From positions 186,001-250,000 of the forward strand of contig BDDD01000726.1 in the NCBI GenBank assembly GCA_001972305.1: 64,000 nucleotides of DNA, written 5' to 3'. The translations under genes and the position numbers were made by a program. This DNA comes from Cephalotus follicularis (taxonomy: Eukaryota; Streptophyta; Magnoliopsida; Oxalidales; Cephalotaceae). Position 1 is the first letter of the stretch. Each line of letters starts with the position of its first letter. Shown piece after piece: positions 47,018 through 58,850 of this stretch. Under the pieces are notes generated by a model. That model searched no databases and was not told the DNA's origin. It saw only the letters and a program-made list of their open reading frames with translations.

Positions 47018-47605
47018 AATCCTTCCACATTCAAGCTCCAACAATTCTCCAGCAAGCTCTCCTCTATCCCCGGTGTTTTCTAGCACTAAGTCAGTTTATG
47101 TACAGCTGATATAAGGCTCAGTTCGTGTCATTACTTCCCTTCAACATTTCCTCCTTCTCTCTCTCACATGTTCATTTCTTTCTCACCTTTCTCTTCTTCC
47201 CATTTCGGTTTTACAGGTTGCAGGTCTGCAGAGCACATGCAAGGCACTCCTTTTTGCATGCTATGGCAGCTGGTGACATCGCCTAACACCTGTCCATCAT
47301 GCAATGCCAGAGCTCTGTCTCACATACATGCAGAGACACCTGTTCTGTGCCGTTCCAGTTGACTGTCTTTAACAGGCAGTCGACTGTCACACCACGCATA
47401 AGACGGTCGACTGTTACCCTGTGACAGTCGCCTGTTTGAGCTGATTTTAGGGTTCCTTAAATTTGTTTGCCAATTTGTATTTCAAACCAACCCAAGCATT
47501 CACTAATAAAAATTATTATGATAATTGTACAAATAATCCCGATTGAAATGTATATTTATTTAAAATTTGGAGCAATATACATTAATTGAAATCGAGGTCA
47601 TTACA
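47018..47605 (-). repeat. Element B 5' LTR, third piece (sense-strand start)
   Basis: It matches 16682-17267 of the 3' LTR and ends GGTCATTACA at 47605. It carries the four-site array at 47357, 47378, 47405 and 47426 (spacing 21, 27, 21 bp). Confidence 0.88.
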
Positions 47606-47995
47606 GCTCAACTATAGCAGAGCAGTACATTATACCGATAGTGGTCTGCTACCTCGGCAGAGAAGGCCGAGGAGGACTTATATGTGCCTCGTATTGATAT
47701 GGATGATTACTGTTATGTTTTGGGACGTTGCTATAACTGGGATTCATGCATTTTTCATATTATTTCATACATGCCCATATCTACGCATATTGTCCTGTGT
47801 ACACAACTATGAGTTGCTGACCCATTCTCGAAATGGGTCAGGTACAGGTTCAGTTACAGGTGACGCACCGTAGTGAGCAGTTGGGCCAGTTGTCGGAGTA
47901 AGGCTTTCAGTGGCAGAGCAGCTTCCTTTATCTACCTTATTGTACAAGAATACTGTAAATAGTTATATTTGACCTACCGACTTGTGGCAGTGCAT
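47606..47995. other. Unassigned sequence, possibly the end of an LTR
   Basis: It begins with the B target-site copy GCTCA. No coding sequence is recognised. It ends GGCAGTGCA just before a primer-site-like motif, so it may be the R-U5 part of an LTR on the plus strand, but I have no second copy to compare. Confidence 0.35.
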
Positions 47996-48007
47996 TGGTA
48001 TCAGACA
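47996..48007 (+). promoter_or_regulatory. Possible primer binding site (tRNA-iMet-like)
   Basis: TGGTATCAGACA matches TGGTATCAGAGC at ten of the first eleven bases. A Tat-type gag begins about 350 bp downstream, but many Tat elements use other tRNAs, so this site may belong to a different element. Confidence 0.4.
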
Positions 48008-48379
48008 GGGACACTGATATATATATCTGGGTCTATCCACATGAATCAATTGAAAAGATATTTTCTGCATGCATGTATCTGATTGAAAATTTAAATTTAT
48101 TGCATATTTTTTATAATGAACTGTATGGTTTATGGATGGCATGCCACATGTCAGACTGTGGGGTCCTCCAACGGTTCAGGGTGCGACAACACTTCTACCT
48201 TTTAGTGCATAAAACAGGGACACACCGACCCGTTATCAACCCCCCCCCCCCAATGAGAAATCAATAACCCATACTCGAGGTGAAAGGGCAGCTAGGTTAG
48301 AGTAATATCCATGTGGATAGGAACCAGATCATGGAACAAATCCAAGAGTCCTACGGTTAGGGCTTAATGATAGTCGGTT

Positions 48380-49330
48380 GTCCAATCTACCAAAAACCAT
48401 ACCCAGATTGGATCAACTGAAATTGTGAATTTTCTCATGGTTATAAAGTCCCAGAATTTTCCATTTTCTTAGGGGATTATTATCAATCCACCGTTGAGTA
48501 TGTAGGAAGGTTTACTATCTAGTGTGGAGTGGCATCCATAAATGATTTTCTAAAGCTAAGGCTTTTTGCGAATTCCCTAATTGCTACTGCCTTCAAATGG
48601 TATATAAATCTACCTCCAAATTATGTCCACTCATTGCAGGAAATGGAACTGCAATTTCATAACCAATTCTACTGGAGTGAACCTGAAGTTTTCATGGCCG
48701 ATCTTTATCGTTTAGCCCAAGTTACTAAAGAATCGGCTGAAGCTTGCATAGCCAGGTTAAAAAAAGTAAGGAATAGATGTCATGTTGTGCTGCCCAAGCA
48801 GGAATTTGTGAGGCTGGCCCAAAATGGCCTTGACATTAAGCTTAGGAAAAAAATTTGATGGCATGGAATTTAGGGATTTCTTTGAACTCTCAATGAAAGT
48901 GATAGGTATGAGAATTTGCTAAAAGAGGAAGCAAACAGACGAAATTCGTCTCATGGTACTTACTACCAAGATACAAACTTTGAGTTTGCTAGAGCAGAGA
49001 CCATAGAAGATAAACCTTTCATATGCCCATTGCTGGTCAGGAATGAAAAACGATCAAAGCCTTTTATGGCAAAAAAGAGTCCCTATGAGGCTGGAAAATA
49101 GTACTCGTTTGACATCTCTAGGGCTAGTGAAATTTTTAATTTTCTGATGTCCAATTGATATAATTCTCTGTTAGTCGGCCATAATCTACCTAAAGTTGAA
49201 GAAATGAAAAAGAAAGACTATTGTAAATATCATGATTCTTGGAAACATTCAACTGCTAATTGTCTTGTGTTTTGTAATGTAATCCAAGAAATGATTGATA
49301 AGGGGATAATGAAGTTTCAGAATGTGGAAA
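48380..49330 (+). pseudogene. Element E gag (Tat-lineage Ty3/gypsy), broken
   Basis: The frame reads FSHGYKVPEFSIF, then (after a TAG) CGVASINDFLKLRLFANSL, AFKWYINLPPNYVHSLQEME, and FYWSEPEVFMADLYRLAQ, the capsid pattern of Tat/Ogre/Retand-type Gag. Further on, with frame changes, come KKDYCKYHDSWKHSTANC and IQEMIDKGIMKF (about 49210-49320), the zinc-binding motif of this lineage. Multiple stops separate the pieces (48522, 48856, 49099 and others). The true start is not visible. Confidence 0.75.
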
Positions 49331-50369
49331 GGAATTGTCCGGGGTGGATTTCAACCATTTCCCAACTGCAACCATAAATGTGGGGAATGTGGACTTGAAG
49401 TATTTGTCAAAGCGAAAGGATGATTTTGGATTTAGGCCTCGAGCTGGATGGTATAAAAGAGTAGAACAAGAGAAGGATTTGAGGGAATTCATCAAGAATA
49501 AGCGAAGATTTGAAACTTCACCCAGTGCAACATCGAAAGATGCAACAGTGGCAGCCACTGCAACATCGACCGATGTAGTAGATGGCAATACGATCACGAG
49601 TGATCAACAATCGCCAGTTATGATCGAATTCGTCAGGAAGTTTCCCTATTAGACATTGGAGCCTCTCTCAAGATTGGACGGGCCAGAATTTCGGGGACAC
49701 AAGACAATCTCAGAATATAAACATACATATGGATCAGTCAAAGGTCGTCATGCGGTCAAGAATGATCACCCCACAAAATTTGCCCTCAAGTAAGAATTAG
49801 AATAGGGTGGAACATATAATGTTTCCAACACCCATGACAAAAAACTAGAAGAGGATATTCCAGAGAAACGTGGCAGTAACTAAAATGTTGCAGATTAATA
49901 TGGGTCAGTCGGAGAGCATCTTTAGTGGTATAGTCAAATCAAAGGTTGTAGCAATGATTGACGCCGTGGAAACAAAGCCAAACCAAGTATGAATTTCTCA
50001 AAAGCCTGAAGGTCCTCTTGACTCTAGGAGTGCAAGGAATTCTCTGCCAATGCTAAGAGAAAGCCATATAGAAGGGATGATCCAGGAATTTTATGGTGAA
50101 TGGAAAGACACCGAGCATGAGCATAAGAAGAAGACGTAAGATAAGTTGGCCAGTGACGAACGTACGGTCGTAACAGATGATTTCTATGTCTCTAACAACA
50201 GCTTGAATGATAATTTGATATGGATAGGTACGTACCCAATAAACCTTGATTGTCATACACTGACTTTGCCCTTGGTATTCTAAGAAAAGTCTAACAAGCC
50301 AGGAGTTGTTGAAGGGGACGTGCATGAACCTTAGCAATCCACGCCAATCCTCATAAGGAATAAGAAGAA

Positions 50370-50960
50370 TACATCAAAGAAAGTGACTAGATCGGTGGAA
50401 ATCAGTAGGAATGACACGGATGCCGACCAAGTAATCCTAAGCAAACCTGAAGAGATCATGACTGTGCACATCCGGTCGTTGTATGTTCAGGCATTCATAG
50501 ATGGCAAGCCAATCAGCAGGGTGTTGGTGGATAATGGTGCAGCTGTAAACATTAAGCCTTATTCAATGATGTGGCAATTATGAAAATCGGTCGATGACCT
50601 GATTCCAACTAAGGTATCGATCAATAACTTTGCTAAAGGAATCACTCAAGCTGAGGGGTGCTACCCACATAACAAACTAACGGAGGGAAGACTTCAATGA
50701 CATTCTTCTTTTTGGTGGATTCTTCTACGACTTATAATGCCATGTTACGCAGAGATTGGAAACACGCAAACTGGTGTATCCCCTTATCGCTCCATCAGTG
50801 CCTAATCCTATGGAACGGGGGAAATGCTGAGGTGGTTCAGGTGGACGGAGGGGAATTCGTGGTAAGCACAAATTTTATGGGGGCTAGATACTACGATGAT
50901 GATATAAGGCCAATCAAATTGATTGGTAGAAACAGGAACGGCTGATTAAAAGGAATTTCG
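50370..50960 (+). pseudogene. Element E aspartic protease region, broken
   Basis: FIDGKPISRVLVDNGAAVNIKPYSMM shows the retropepsin box with D-N-G-A in place of D-S-G-A, a spacing typical of Tat elements. Downstream, in another frame, comes SSTTYNAMLRRDWKHANWCIPLSLH (50713-50790), the conserved stretch following protease in this lineage. Decayed by stops and frame changes. Confidence 0.7.
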
Positions 50961-51334
50961 GCCAATGTAAAAGTTTTGCCTTGTAAAAGTATGGTCTGAC
51001 AATATTGCGAGGAGATGCTTTGCCCAAATATGATTATACCATATTGGCCGAATAGGAATGTCCCTTTGATTGAAGAAATCAATGATTGAATTACAACTTG
51101 AAGAAGCTACAGCAAAAGCCATATCATGCACCATAGAGAGGTTACATGCTTATGTTCTAGAAAAGAGGGGTTTGAATAAAGATTCGGTTGGTGTGGCCAA
51201 ATTGATCCATGAAGGGAGAATCTTATGAGGATGATCAAAGTAGCATCACAGATTTGGAACCTGCTCCTAACAAAATGAGGAATCTGAAAGTTAACGTTCA
51301 TGATCCTTTGTGTGAGGTGGATTTGGGAACTGAT
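50961..51334 (+). pseudogene. Element E linker between protease and reverse transcriptase
   Basis: Weak coding traces continue to EVDLGTD at 51334, directly at the target site of the solo LTR (CTGAT, 51330-51334). Reading resumes in phase at 53899 after the LTR and one target-site copy. Confidence 0.5.
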
Positions 51335-53893
51335 TGTTAGATTGGGGGTGTCCCTGCAACCCAAGAGGTGATTGCATATATATATATATATATATACGTA
51401 TGAGATGCTCTCTTTAACTGGAGATATCTCTTAAAGTCGAGAGGCGAATGCATGTGTGTATATTACACTATCTTTTTCTACATTCTTAGTTCCAGTTATG
51501 TTTTATAGTGCATATTCCAGTAACAATGGCATCGACTATATGTATTTATCCCAACTATAACTATGGAATAAGATTAATTAATATATCAACTGAATACACA
51601 TATAGCACCCTTCCGTACGAGGGGTTGGATCTCGTGCCTGGTAGGTTATGAGAATGAGATCCTCACTCCCTTCTGACAAAATGTTTCAAGTCATAGGTTC
51701 ACTTTCTTGGGGCAATTGATGAACCGTAACTACTTGTCGTATTATGCTTGCCCTCTTGTGTGTAGGGGATGGATCATCTCGTTGCCATTTGGGTTTACCC
51801 TAAAGCTGATGCGGGGTGCATGCTAGGAAGCATGTCACTGAACCTATCCACCATATGAAACCTATTTGGGTAGGTAATACCTTTTTCAATAGGATTCCTA
51901 CAGTCTTGGTAGTGTATAGTCGATGGAGACTAGTAGGCCATATGTGACCTGTGTTGTGTCCTTAGACCTAAGCGGTTGGCATGCATTGTGTAGTAACCGC
52001 TTGGCTTTGATTTTAGGCTTCCCCAGCACTAGTCATGTGCTTTCAAAAGGGTTATCTTTGGGCCTTGTGGGAGCTAGATTGAGATGTATGGGCAAGTGAG
52101 CAACATGAGATCCCCACACCCGTATTAAGGGTGACAGGCTATATAGTATTTATGTCCGTTGTAGACTAAAATCCTTCCCAGGAGTAGGCAGACTGGAAAT
52201 GGGGTTTCTGAGGACGTCTGCCGGTAGTCTCAATGCGTTCATATATTTATAGTTATCGCGGTTTTTCCTAGGGTGGATATTTATCCAAACCCTAGTCCGC
52301 GGTCGGAGCTAAAGATGATGAGGAACACCTGACACATAAACCGATGACATGATAAAGCACTGGTTAACCGACTAACGATTGATAGACGTGGTACTTCAGC
52401 CCAAGGATCTGGGGGGAGATTGGATATCATACTGGGGCTATTTTGATAGTCGGAGACTATTAAGATGATCGAACCAGAAGTCTGGGATGTTCTGGGAAAT
52501 TTATCGACGTACCGGAATCCAACCGGGCTTTCGGGTCCCACCTGATTTTGGAACAGGTTGACGTGTGTAGGACACATGTCATTTAGTGAAAGGATAGCAT
52601 TTGGGAGATGTTACTTTGCTAGTGAATATTTTATTTACTAGACATATGTCATTTCTTTAGAAGTGAATTCTAGTATCACCATAATAGAATGTTCTGGACG
52701 AAGGGCTGATTGTTTAAACTAATAATTGCATTGGGCATTTATTGTTGACAGAGCTTATGGACCATTGGGCTTGGGATTCATTTGAAAATATGGGCTGAAT
52801 TTTGTGCCTTTAAAGTACCATTTGTGGTTGGCCCAAATGAGAGCATGCATAGTCCAAACATGCTCAGTGAATAGTGTTTTCCATCTTGTTTTGATAAGCC
52901 AAAATGCAAGTTTTCAAAGCCCACTTTTGTTGACTTCTTCTGTAGTGTGTGTAACAAACTTCATGGCCCAATTTCATTGTGTGTCATGGCCGTCCATGTA
53001 ATGTTTTGGGGAGAGAAATGGTGAGTCATTAAGTCACGTGGACTTGCTTAAGTCTTAAGATATAAGACATTTGGAAGGACTTACAACACAGACTTCTTTT
53101 CTCACATTCACCACCCTTCAAGAACTCTTTCTCATTCTCTCTAATGCCGTCTCTCATCCTCCATTAATGGTCAACAAAAGAACTTCAAGTTCTTAAAGAG
53201 AGAAGAGCAATCAAACCTCCTTTCACCCCCAATCTTATTATAGGTGGAGATTGTTTGTAAATCTCTCTCAATGTTTACCTTTTGTGAGGACTAGTTTAGG
53301 ACCTTAAACACAAACCTTCTCCAAATTCAAAGTGCCTTCCTATTACCTTATAGCCATGGTTTATGGAGGATTATTTGTGAAGATGGATGCTTTGAATCAA
53401 ATGAAGAAGGAACACAAAAATTGAAGGAGTTAAAGACTAAAGGTGATGTCTTCTAACCATCCTTTTTAATCTCTTGATTTTGTGTTTTTTTGTGATGGTG
53501 ATGTTTCAGGTTCAAGATAGGGTTTACTTAACCTAGCTGAACCTTTAGGGTTCCTTGAGGAAACCTTAGAAAATCCTAAGGGTTTTTGTGGTTTAGGGTT
53601 TCAGTTTTGGAGGACATTGGTGTTAGGGTTTTTTGTGTACCCTAATCCAATGAATTGAGTGACAATTCTTTGGATTTGTGATACCCATCCTCCAAGCCGA
53701 ACCCTAGCATTCTTGGCATCCTCAATTGTGATGCTACATTAGAGATCCTTGGCCTTATTGGGACAATTGTGGACATAGGATTTAGAATGTCACATTGCTT
53801 GGTGATTAGTTAGATGATTTTTTTTTAAAAAAAATCCAACCCTAAACCCTAATTCCATATTTGGACCTCTTCCGCATATGAGCCTTCATAACA
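51335..53893 (+). repeat. Solo Ty1/copia LTR inserted in the element E pol
   Basis: 2.56 kb with TGTTAGATTGG...CATAACA ends. Flanking duplication CTGAT (51330-51334) / TTGAT (53894-53898), 4 of 5 bases. No internal copia genes are present, so it is a solo LTR. It is homologous over its length to the LTR at 60727-63242, in the opposite orientation. A (TA)n run lies at about 51376-51397. Several AAACCCTA-type motifs are near its end. Confidence 0.82.
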
Positions 53894-53898
53894 TTGAT

Positions 53899-54924
53899 AC
53901 CAACCCTAGGCCAATCTATATCAGTGCCTCATTACAGCCCAAAGAGAAGTAGGAGTTATGTGAACTTTTGGAAGAGTTTAGATATTGTTTCGCATGGAGC
54001 TATGCTGAAATGCCAGGCTTGGACAGGCGGCTCATTGAACATCGGTTGCAAATCAAAGAAGGATTCTGATTGTATAAACAACCGCCGAGGCGAATAACCA
54101 ATGAGGTCACTTTAAAAGTAAAGGAAGAGATTAAACAACTCTTATTGGTCAAATTTATATGAACAATCAGATATGTATAATGGATTTCTAACATTGTCCT
54201 AGTTGTTAAGAAAAATAGCAAAAGTCGTGTTTGTGTGGATTTTAGGAATTTGAACGCGGCCAAACTAAAAGATGAATACTCGATGCCTATGGCCGATTTA
54301 CTAATTGATCGAGCTACATGAAATGAAATGTTTTTGTTCATGTATGGCCACTCTGGTTATAGTCAAATCTTTATCGCATAAGAGGATGTACCTAAGACGA
54401 CGTTTAGATGCCTAGGATCATTAGGCACTTATGAATGGAGAGTGATGTCGTTTGATTTAAAGAATGCTGGTACAACTTACCAGAGGGCGATGAATGCCAT
54501 TTTTCGTGATATGATCAGCCAGTTCTTGGGAGTTTATATAGATGATGTTGTGGTGAAATCCAAAAACAGGAATAACCACATTCTCATCCTATGGAAAGTG
54601 TTTGAGCGAATGCAAACCCACAGCCTTAAAATGAACCCAAGGAAATGTGCTTTGGGTGTATCGGTCGAGAATATATTGGGATTTTTGGTTTATAACAGGA
54701 GGATTGATGTGGATGAGAGTAAGTCGAGGGCCATTATTGATGCAAAGGCCCCTACTTCAAAGAAGGAGTTGCAACGGTTTATTGGCCAAATAAATTTTCT
54801 TCGGCGTTTCATCTCTAACTCGCCCATGAAGATTCAAGCTTCCTCATCATTGCTGAAGCTCAAGGATTCACAAGAATTTAAGTGGGAGCAGTCACACCAG
54901 CATGCATTTGATAAGATAAAGTAG
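53899..54924 (+). pseudogene. Element E reverse transcriptase, broken
   Basis: RT that would copy element RNA into DNA. Motifs in order: LLEEFRYCFAWSYAEMPG, FRNLNAAKLKDEYSMPMAD, SFDLKNAGTTYQRAMN, the catalytic box YIDD in GVYIDDVVVKSK, and LQRFIGQINFLRRFISN. The sequence is mostly one frame, with stops near 53951, 54068, 54160, 54180, 54321 and 54380. YIDD, not the FIDD/FLDD of the chromoviruses, and the surrounding motifs place E in the Tat lineage. Confidence 0.82.
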
Positions 54925-55330
54925 TACTTGTCTCAGCCACTGATGTTAGTACCACATGATTTGAACTGGCCGTTGTTGCTTTATTTGTCGGCCGCTAATG
55001 AGTCGATTGGATGTCTTTTAGCTCAGAAAGGTGAATCAGGAATAGAAAAAGCCATGTATTATTTAAGTAGGGTTTTGACTTCAGTCGAAGTTAAATACTC
55101 GGCTATTGAAAAATTGGGTTTAATGTATTTCATTGCTCAAAAATTAAGGCATTATTGAATTTTTTTTGTGTAAGTTATTTCAAAAACATATGTGATTAAA
55201 AATATGTTAAATCAGTCGATTCTTACCAGTCGTATTGAAAAATGGTGTTTAGCTTTAACTGAATTCAATTTTCAATATATTCCTCAAAAGACAGTCAAGG
55301 GTCAAGCTTTGGCAGATTTTTTTAGCTGAT
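54925..55330 (+). pseudogene. Element E first RNase H (gypsy type), broken
   Basis: SQPLMLVPHDLNWPLLLYLSAANESIGCLLAQ and YYLSRVLTSVEVKYSAIEK are the RNase H pattern after gypsy RT; the first catalytic aspartate position (usually YLA/TD) reads YLS. A decayed tail with ILTSRIEKW and PQKTVKGQALADF follows. Stops occur at 54922 and 55156. Confidence 0.7.
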
Positions 55331-55369
55331 CATCCATGCCTAGAGGTACCATAAAAAAACCAACGAGCA

Positions 55370-55843
55370 ATGGAATTATTTTCAATATCACTAACCCCTT
55401 GGAAATTATTGTTTGATGGGTCTAGCACTGATTCGGCCGTTGGAGTTGGAATTGTAATTATATATCCCGTCAGCCAAAGAACAGAATCATCCTTTCAAAT
55501 AGGCTTTGAATGCACAAAAAATCAAGCTGAATATGAAGCCTTGATTTTTGGGTTAGAAATTCTGATCGAAATAGGTGTTTCGGTCGTTCATATCCTGGGA
55601 GACTCACAGTTAGTCTTGAAACAATTGACTGGACAATATAAGTGCACCTATCAATTGCTTATGGCATACTTTGCGGTAGTTGTCCAACTCTTTGAAAAAT
55701 TTTATGAGGTCACATTTAGACACTGCCTCGGGCCCACAACTGCGAGGCAAACGAGTTTGCTCAATTGTCTTGGGATTGATGATGCCAGAAGGGATCATGA
55801 AGAAGATGGTGAAAATCGAGAAACGAATGTTTCCATCCATTAA
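55370..55843 (+). pseudogene. Element E second RNase H (aRNH, Tat-specific)
   Basis: A 157-codon open stretch with WKLLFDGSSTDSAVGVGIVI, KNQAEYEALIFGLEI and HILGDSQLVLKQLTGQY. The D (FDGSS), E (AEYEAL) and D (GDSQLV) pattern is that of the archaeal-like/plant-type RNase H that Tat-lineage elements carry in addition to the gypsy RNase H. The last 40 or so codons run out of the domain into another frame. The three visible acidic residues are intact. Confidence 0.82.
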
Positions 55844-55989
55844 AGAAAGGAGAATGATCGAGAGCTTGTTCCATGTGGATATCACCCTGACCGATTGGAG
55901 ATTTCATATAATCGAATATTTGAAGAATCCGAGCCAAAGGGTTGAAAGAAATCTTAAAATCTTGGCTCTCAATTATTGTTTGTATGATG

Positions 55990-57132
55990 ACTAGTTATGC
56001 AGGAAGGGGCATGATGGTTTGCTCTTGAGATGTTTGGGATTTGAGAAAGCTATGCAAGATATGATGGAGGTTCATGAAGGGACTTGTGGAGCACATCAAT
56101 TAGGTCTTAAAATACTCTGATTAGGAGACATATATGTTTTTGGCCAACAGTTACGATCGATTGTATTAAATATGCAAAGGGGTGCCAAGCTTGTCAAAGA
56201 CACGATGATATTAAAAATGTCCATACAGCCGAACTCCATACCATTGTAAAATTGTGGGCGTTTAGGGTTTGGGCAATTGATTTGATCTGAAAATATACCC
56301 AACATCGTCTAAACATCATAATTGATTATTGTGGTGACCAACTACTTTACTAAGTGGGTAGAAACTAAACTCATGAGAAAGGTAGAGCAATCAGACGTCA
56401 TTGACTTTGTAAAGGAAAATATCATCCATTGTATGGTTTACTAGAAACCATCACCACCGATCAAAGTATAGCATTCTCTGGAAGCCAAGTAGGAGAGTTT
56501 GCCGAGAGTTATGATTTCAAAATCCTTCATTCAACTAAGCATTATGCTCAAGGTAATGTCCAGGCTGAGGTATGAAACAAGATAATTATAAATATCTTGG
56601 AAAAGATGATAGAGGGCAATCCCAAGGATTGGCACAAATTGCATTATGAGCTTTTGTGGGCTTACATAACTTCATGATGGTCAAGAACTGGTGTCAATCC
56701 ATTCTCTTTGACATACGACCATGATGTAGTTTTCCCTATGGAGACGATCGTAAGATCAACGTGGGTGAAATTGTAACATGAGTTAACCCCGACTGAACAC
56801 ACAGAGGCCATGATTATGGAGTTGGAGAGCTTGGATGAAGAAATGTTGAGAGTTGTAGACCATTTCAAGGTGTAGAAAGTAAAGTGGCCAGAGAATACAA
56901 TAAGCGCTTAAAGGCCAAAATTTTTGTTGTGGTAGATATGGTATGGAAAACGATCTTACCTATAGGATTAAAGGATCCTAAATATGGTAAATAGTCGTCA
57001 AAATATGAAGGATCGTATAAGGTTCATAAGGTTTTAAAAGGAAGGTCCTATTGGTTAGAAAGTTTGGAAGGACAACATCATGCAAGGTATATCAATGGCC
57101 GATACTTTAAGAAGTACTACCCTATGATGTAG
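55990..57132 (+). pseudogene. Element E integrase, first module set, heavily decayed
   Basis: Zinc-binding traces (MEVHEGTCGAHQLG near 56070-56102), core traces (IIVVTNYFTKWVETK near 56317-56362; IDFVKENII), and a C-terminal part (REYNKRLKAK, MVWKTILPIGLKDPKYGK, RYINGRYFKKYYP ending near 57122). Stops and frame changes occur every 20-60 codons. Its order and its C-terminal tail suggest that this is the integrase belonging to the RT upstream. Confidence 0.6.
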
Positions 57133-57243
57133 TGTATGAGATAAGATCAGTAAAAGAAGATACACAACCAATTGGTCGGGAAGCTATAATTACTTAACTA
57201 CTTATCAAAAAGTTTTACCAGAGATAGTCGTATATCTCAAAAG

Positions 57244-57625
57244 TTGTTGAGTCTGGTCCACGGTCAGGCTGCCATCGTGCAGAAGGATAAAAATAGCATT
57301 CAAAAGAGAGGGACATTTCTTTTCAACACAAAACTCTTCCAGAGACAGACAAAGGAGGCTTATGATGAATTTCTTAGATTCAACGATCTCATTGGTTGGG
57401 ATGGGGTCTTAGAAAGGTGCATTCCGAAGAGGAAGGTTTACACAAGATGGAGGAAATCCACAAGCAAGCGTGTGGCGAACAAGACGCTTCACTTTATAAG
57501 ATAATTCAAAGTCAAGGATATTACCGGTGTACTATGGTAGCACAGTCTAACAAGCACTATAAGGAATGTAATAAATACTCCAAAGTCTTCGACCACATGG
57601 AAGCACATGTTGTCCAAAGTGCTGG
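57244..57625 (+). pseudogene. Second integrase zinc-finger module, isolated
   Basis: In two overlapping frames: a leader (EFLRFNDLIGWDGVLERCIP) and then HKMEEIHKQACGEQDASLYK, SQGYYRCTMVAQSNKHYKEC and SKVFDHMEAHVVQ. This is the HHCC N-terminal region of a Tat-type integrase. No catalytic core follows it directly; the next sequence begins another, different module. Confidence 0.6.
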
Positions 57626-57632
57626 AGATTGA

Positions 57633-58850
57633 ATGCAACCCTACGTACAATTTTTCAAAAATCATATGTTGCCTAAAAACCCTAAAGATGCAATCACTCT
57701 TAGTAAAAGATATGAGCACTTTTTCATGGAGGATGATAAAATATTTAGAAAAACGTTGGCAGGTGCGCCACTTATATGCTTATCCACCGAACAACCAGAA
57801 GAAGTCATGGGTGAAATGCATGTCGGCAATTATGGAGAACATTAGGCCGGGGCCAAGTTGTTTAAAAACGTTATGTCAAAGGGATGCTATTGGCCTACCA
57901 TGGAGTCAGACAATATATCCTTTGCCAAAAAATCAAGGCTTGTGAAAAACATGGCAACCTTATACATGCACCAGCAGCAGAGCTGTATGCGTTGTAAATG
58001 CCATAGCCATTTCATACTTGGGCCTTTAACTTAATAGGTCCCATCAACCCTCCTTCAAATAGCCATCATGGATTCTTACAGCTATTGAGCTATACACAAA
58101 GTGGGTCGAAGCCAAGGCACTCTGGAAGACCATAGGAGCCACTATTGCTGCTTTCATCAAGGAACATATAATCTGTAGATTTGGGATCCCAAGGAGCCTC
58201 CTGTCAGATAATGGCACGCCTTTTGTGAATAAAAATTTTTAGAACCGTGTGGAATTCATCATGTGAAATCTACACCTTATTATCCTAAGGGGAATGGGCA
58301 ATCAGAAGCCACTAATAGAACTATCCTACGCATACTTTGTAGGATAATTGATGAAAACCCCAAGGATTGGTTAGGCTCTCTCTCTCATGCACTTTGGGCT
58401 TATCGCATATCTAAACAAGGTGCTACTAAGGCAACCCCTTTTTCATTGGTTTATGGTGCAGAAGTGCTCATTCCAGTCGAAATCAAAGTTCCTTCAGCAA
58501 GAATCTCCTTAGCAAAAAAAAACTAGAGCTTGATAGGGAAACAGAGTTGGAAGCTTTAGAGGAGTGAAGGTGGTTTGCTCAAAATAAGGCGCATCTGTAT
58601 ACAAGTAGGGTTACTAGAGCCTATGCAAAAATGGGGCATCCGAGAGTATTTAATGAATAAGACATAGTCATGAACATTGTTGATCATGTAAGAAGGGATG
58701 AGTCATAGGGAAATTTGCACCTAATTGGAAAGGTCTTTACTCAGTTAAAGAAATTAATGAGAGCGGTTACAGTAAGCTAATGGATGTTCGTTCAGAGGTG
58801 GAATTGCCACCAATCAACCTAAAATATGTAAACTTATTTTATGCATAATG
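57633..58850 (+). pseudogene. Third integrase copy, with core, decayed
   Basis: Reads FKNHMLPKNPKDAITLSKRY, LICLSTEQPEEVMGEMHVGN, GCYWPTM, then decayed core sequence. A clean stretch at 58263-58523 follows: STPYYPKGNGQSEATNRTIL, HALWAYRISKQGATKATPFS, LVYGAEVLIPVEI. This last block contains the region of the third catalytic acid, but the usual glutamate codon context (NG..EA.N) is only partly kept. The sequence ends with LPPINLKYVNLFY near 58845. It represents a second Tat element or a tandem rearrangement. Confidence 0.62.

Larger units (their letters stand above)
14601..47605 (-). mobile_element. Element B: Ty3/gypsy chromovirus of the A family, split by nested insertions
   Basis: Minus-strand order is 5' LTR (21712-23577, 41242-41439 and 47018-47605 once the insertions are removed), primer site, gag, pol, polypurine tract, 3' LTR (14601-17267). 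Target-site duplication: GCTCG (14596-14600) and GCTCA (47606-47610), one CpG-type difference. The 5' LTR is interrupted by element C and the CACTA transposon, and the 3' LTR preserves both empty sites. Gag-pol is more decayed than in A and lacks about 95 integrase codons. Confidence 0.85.

Noticed and set aside
47586-47873. Plus-strand open frame crossing the B LTR end as a coding gene
   Set aside because: It starts inside the LTR and crosses the insertion boundary and target site; no domain is visible.
48241-48252. C homopolymer run as a functional feature
   Set aside because: A simple homopolymer next to an A-rich stretch; its length may even be a sequencing artefact, and nothing around it suggests a function.
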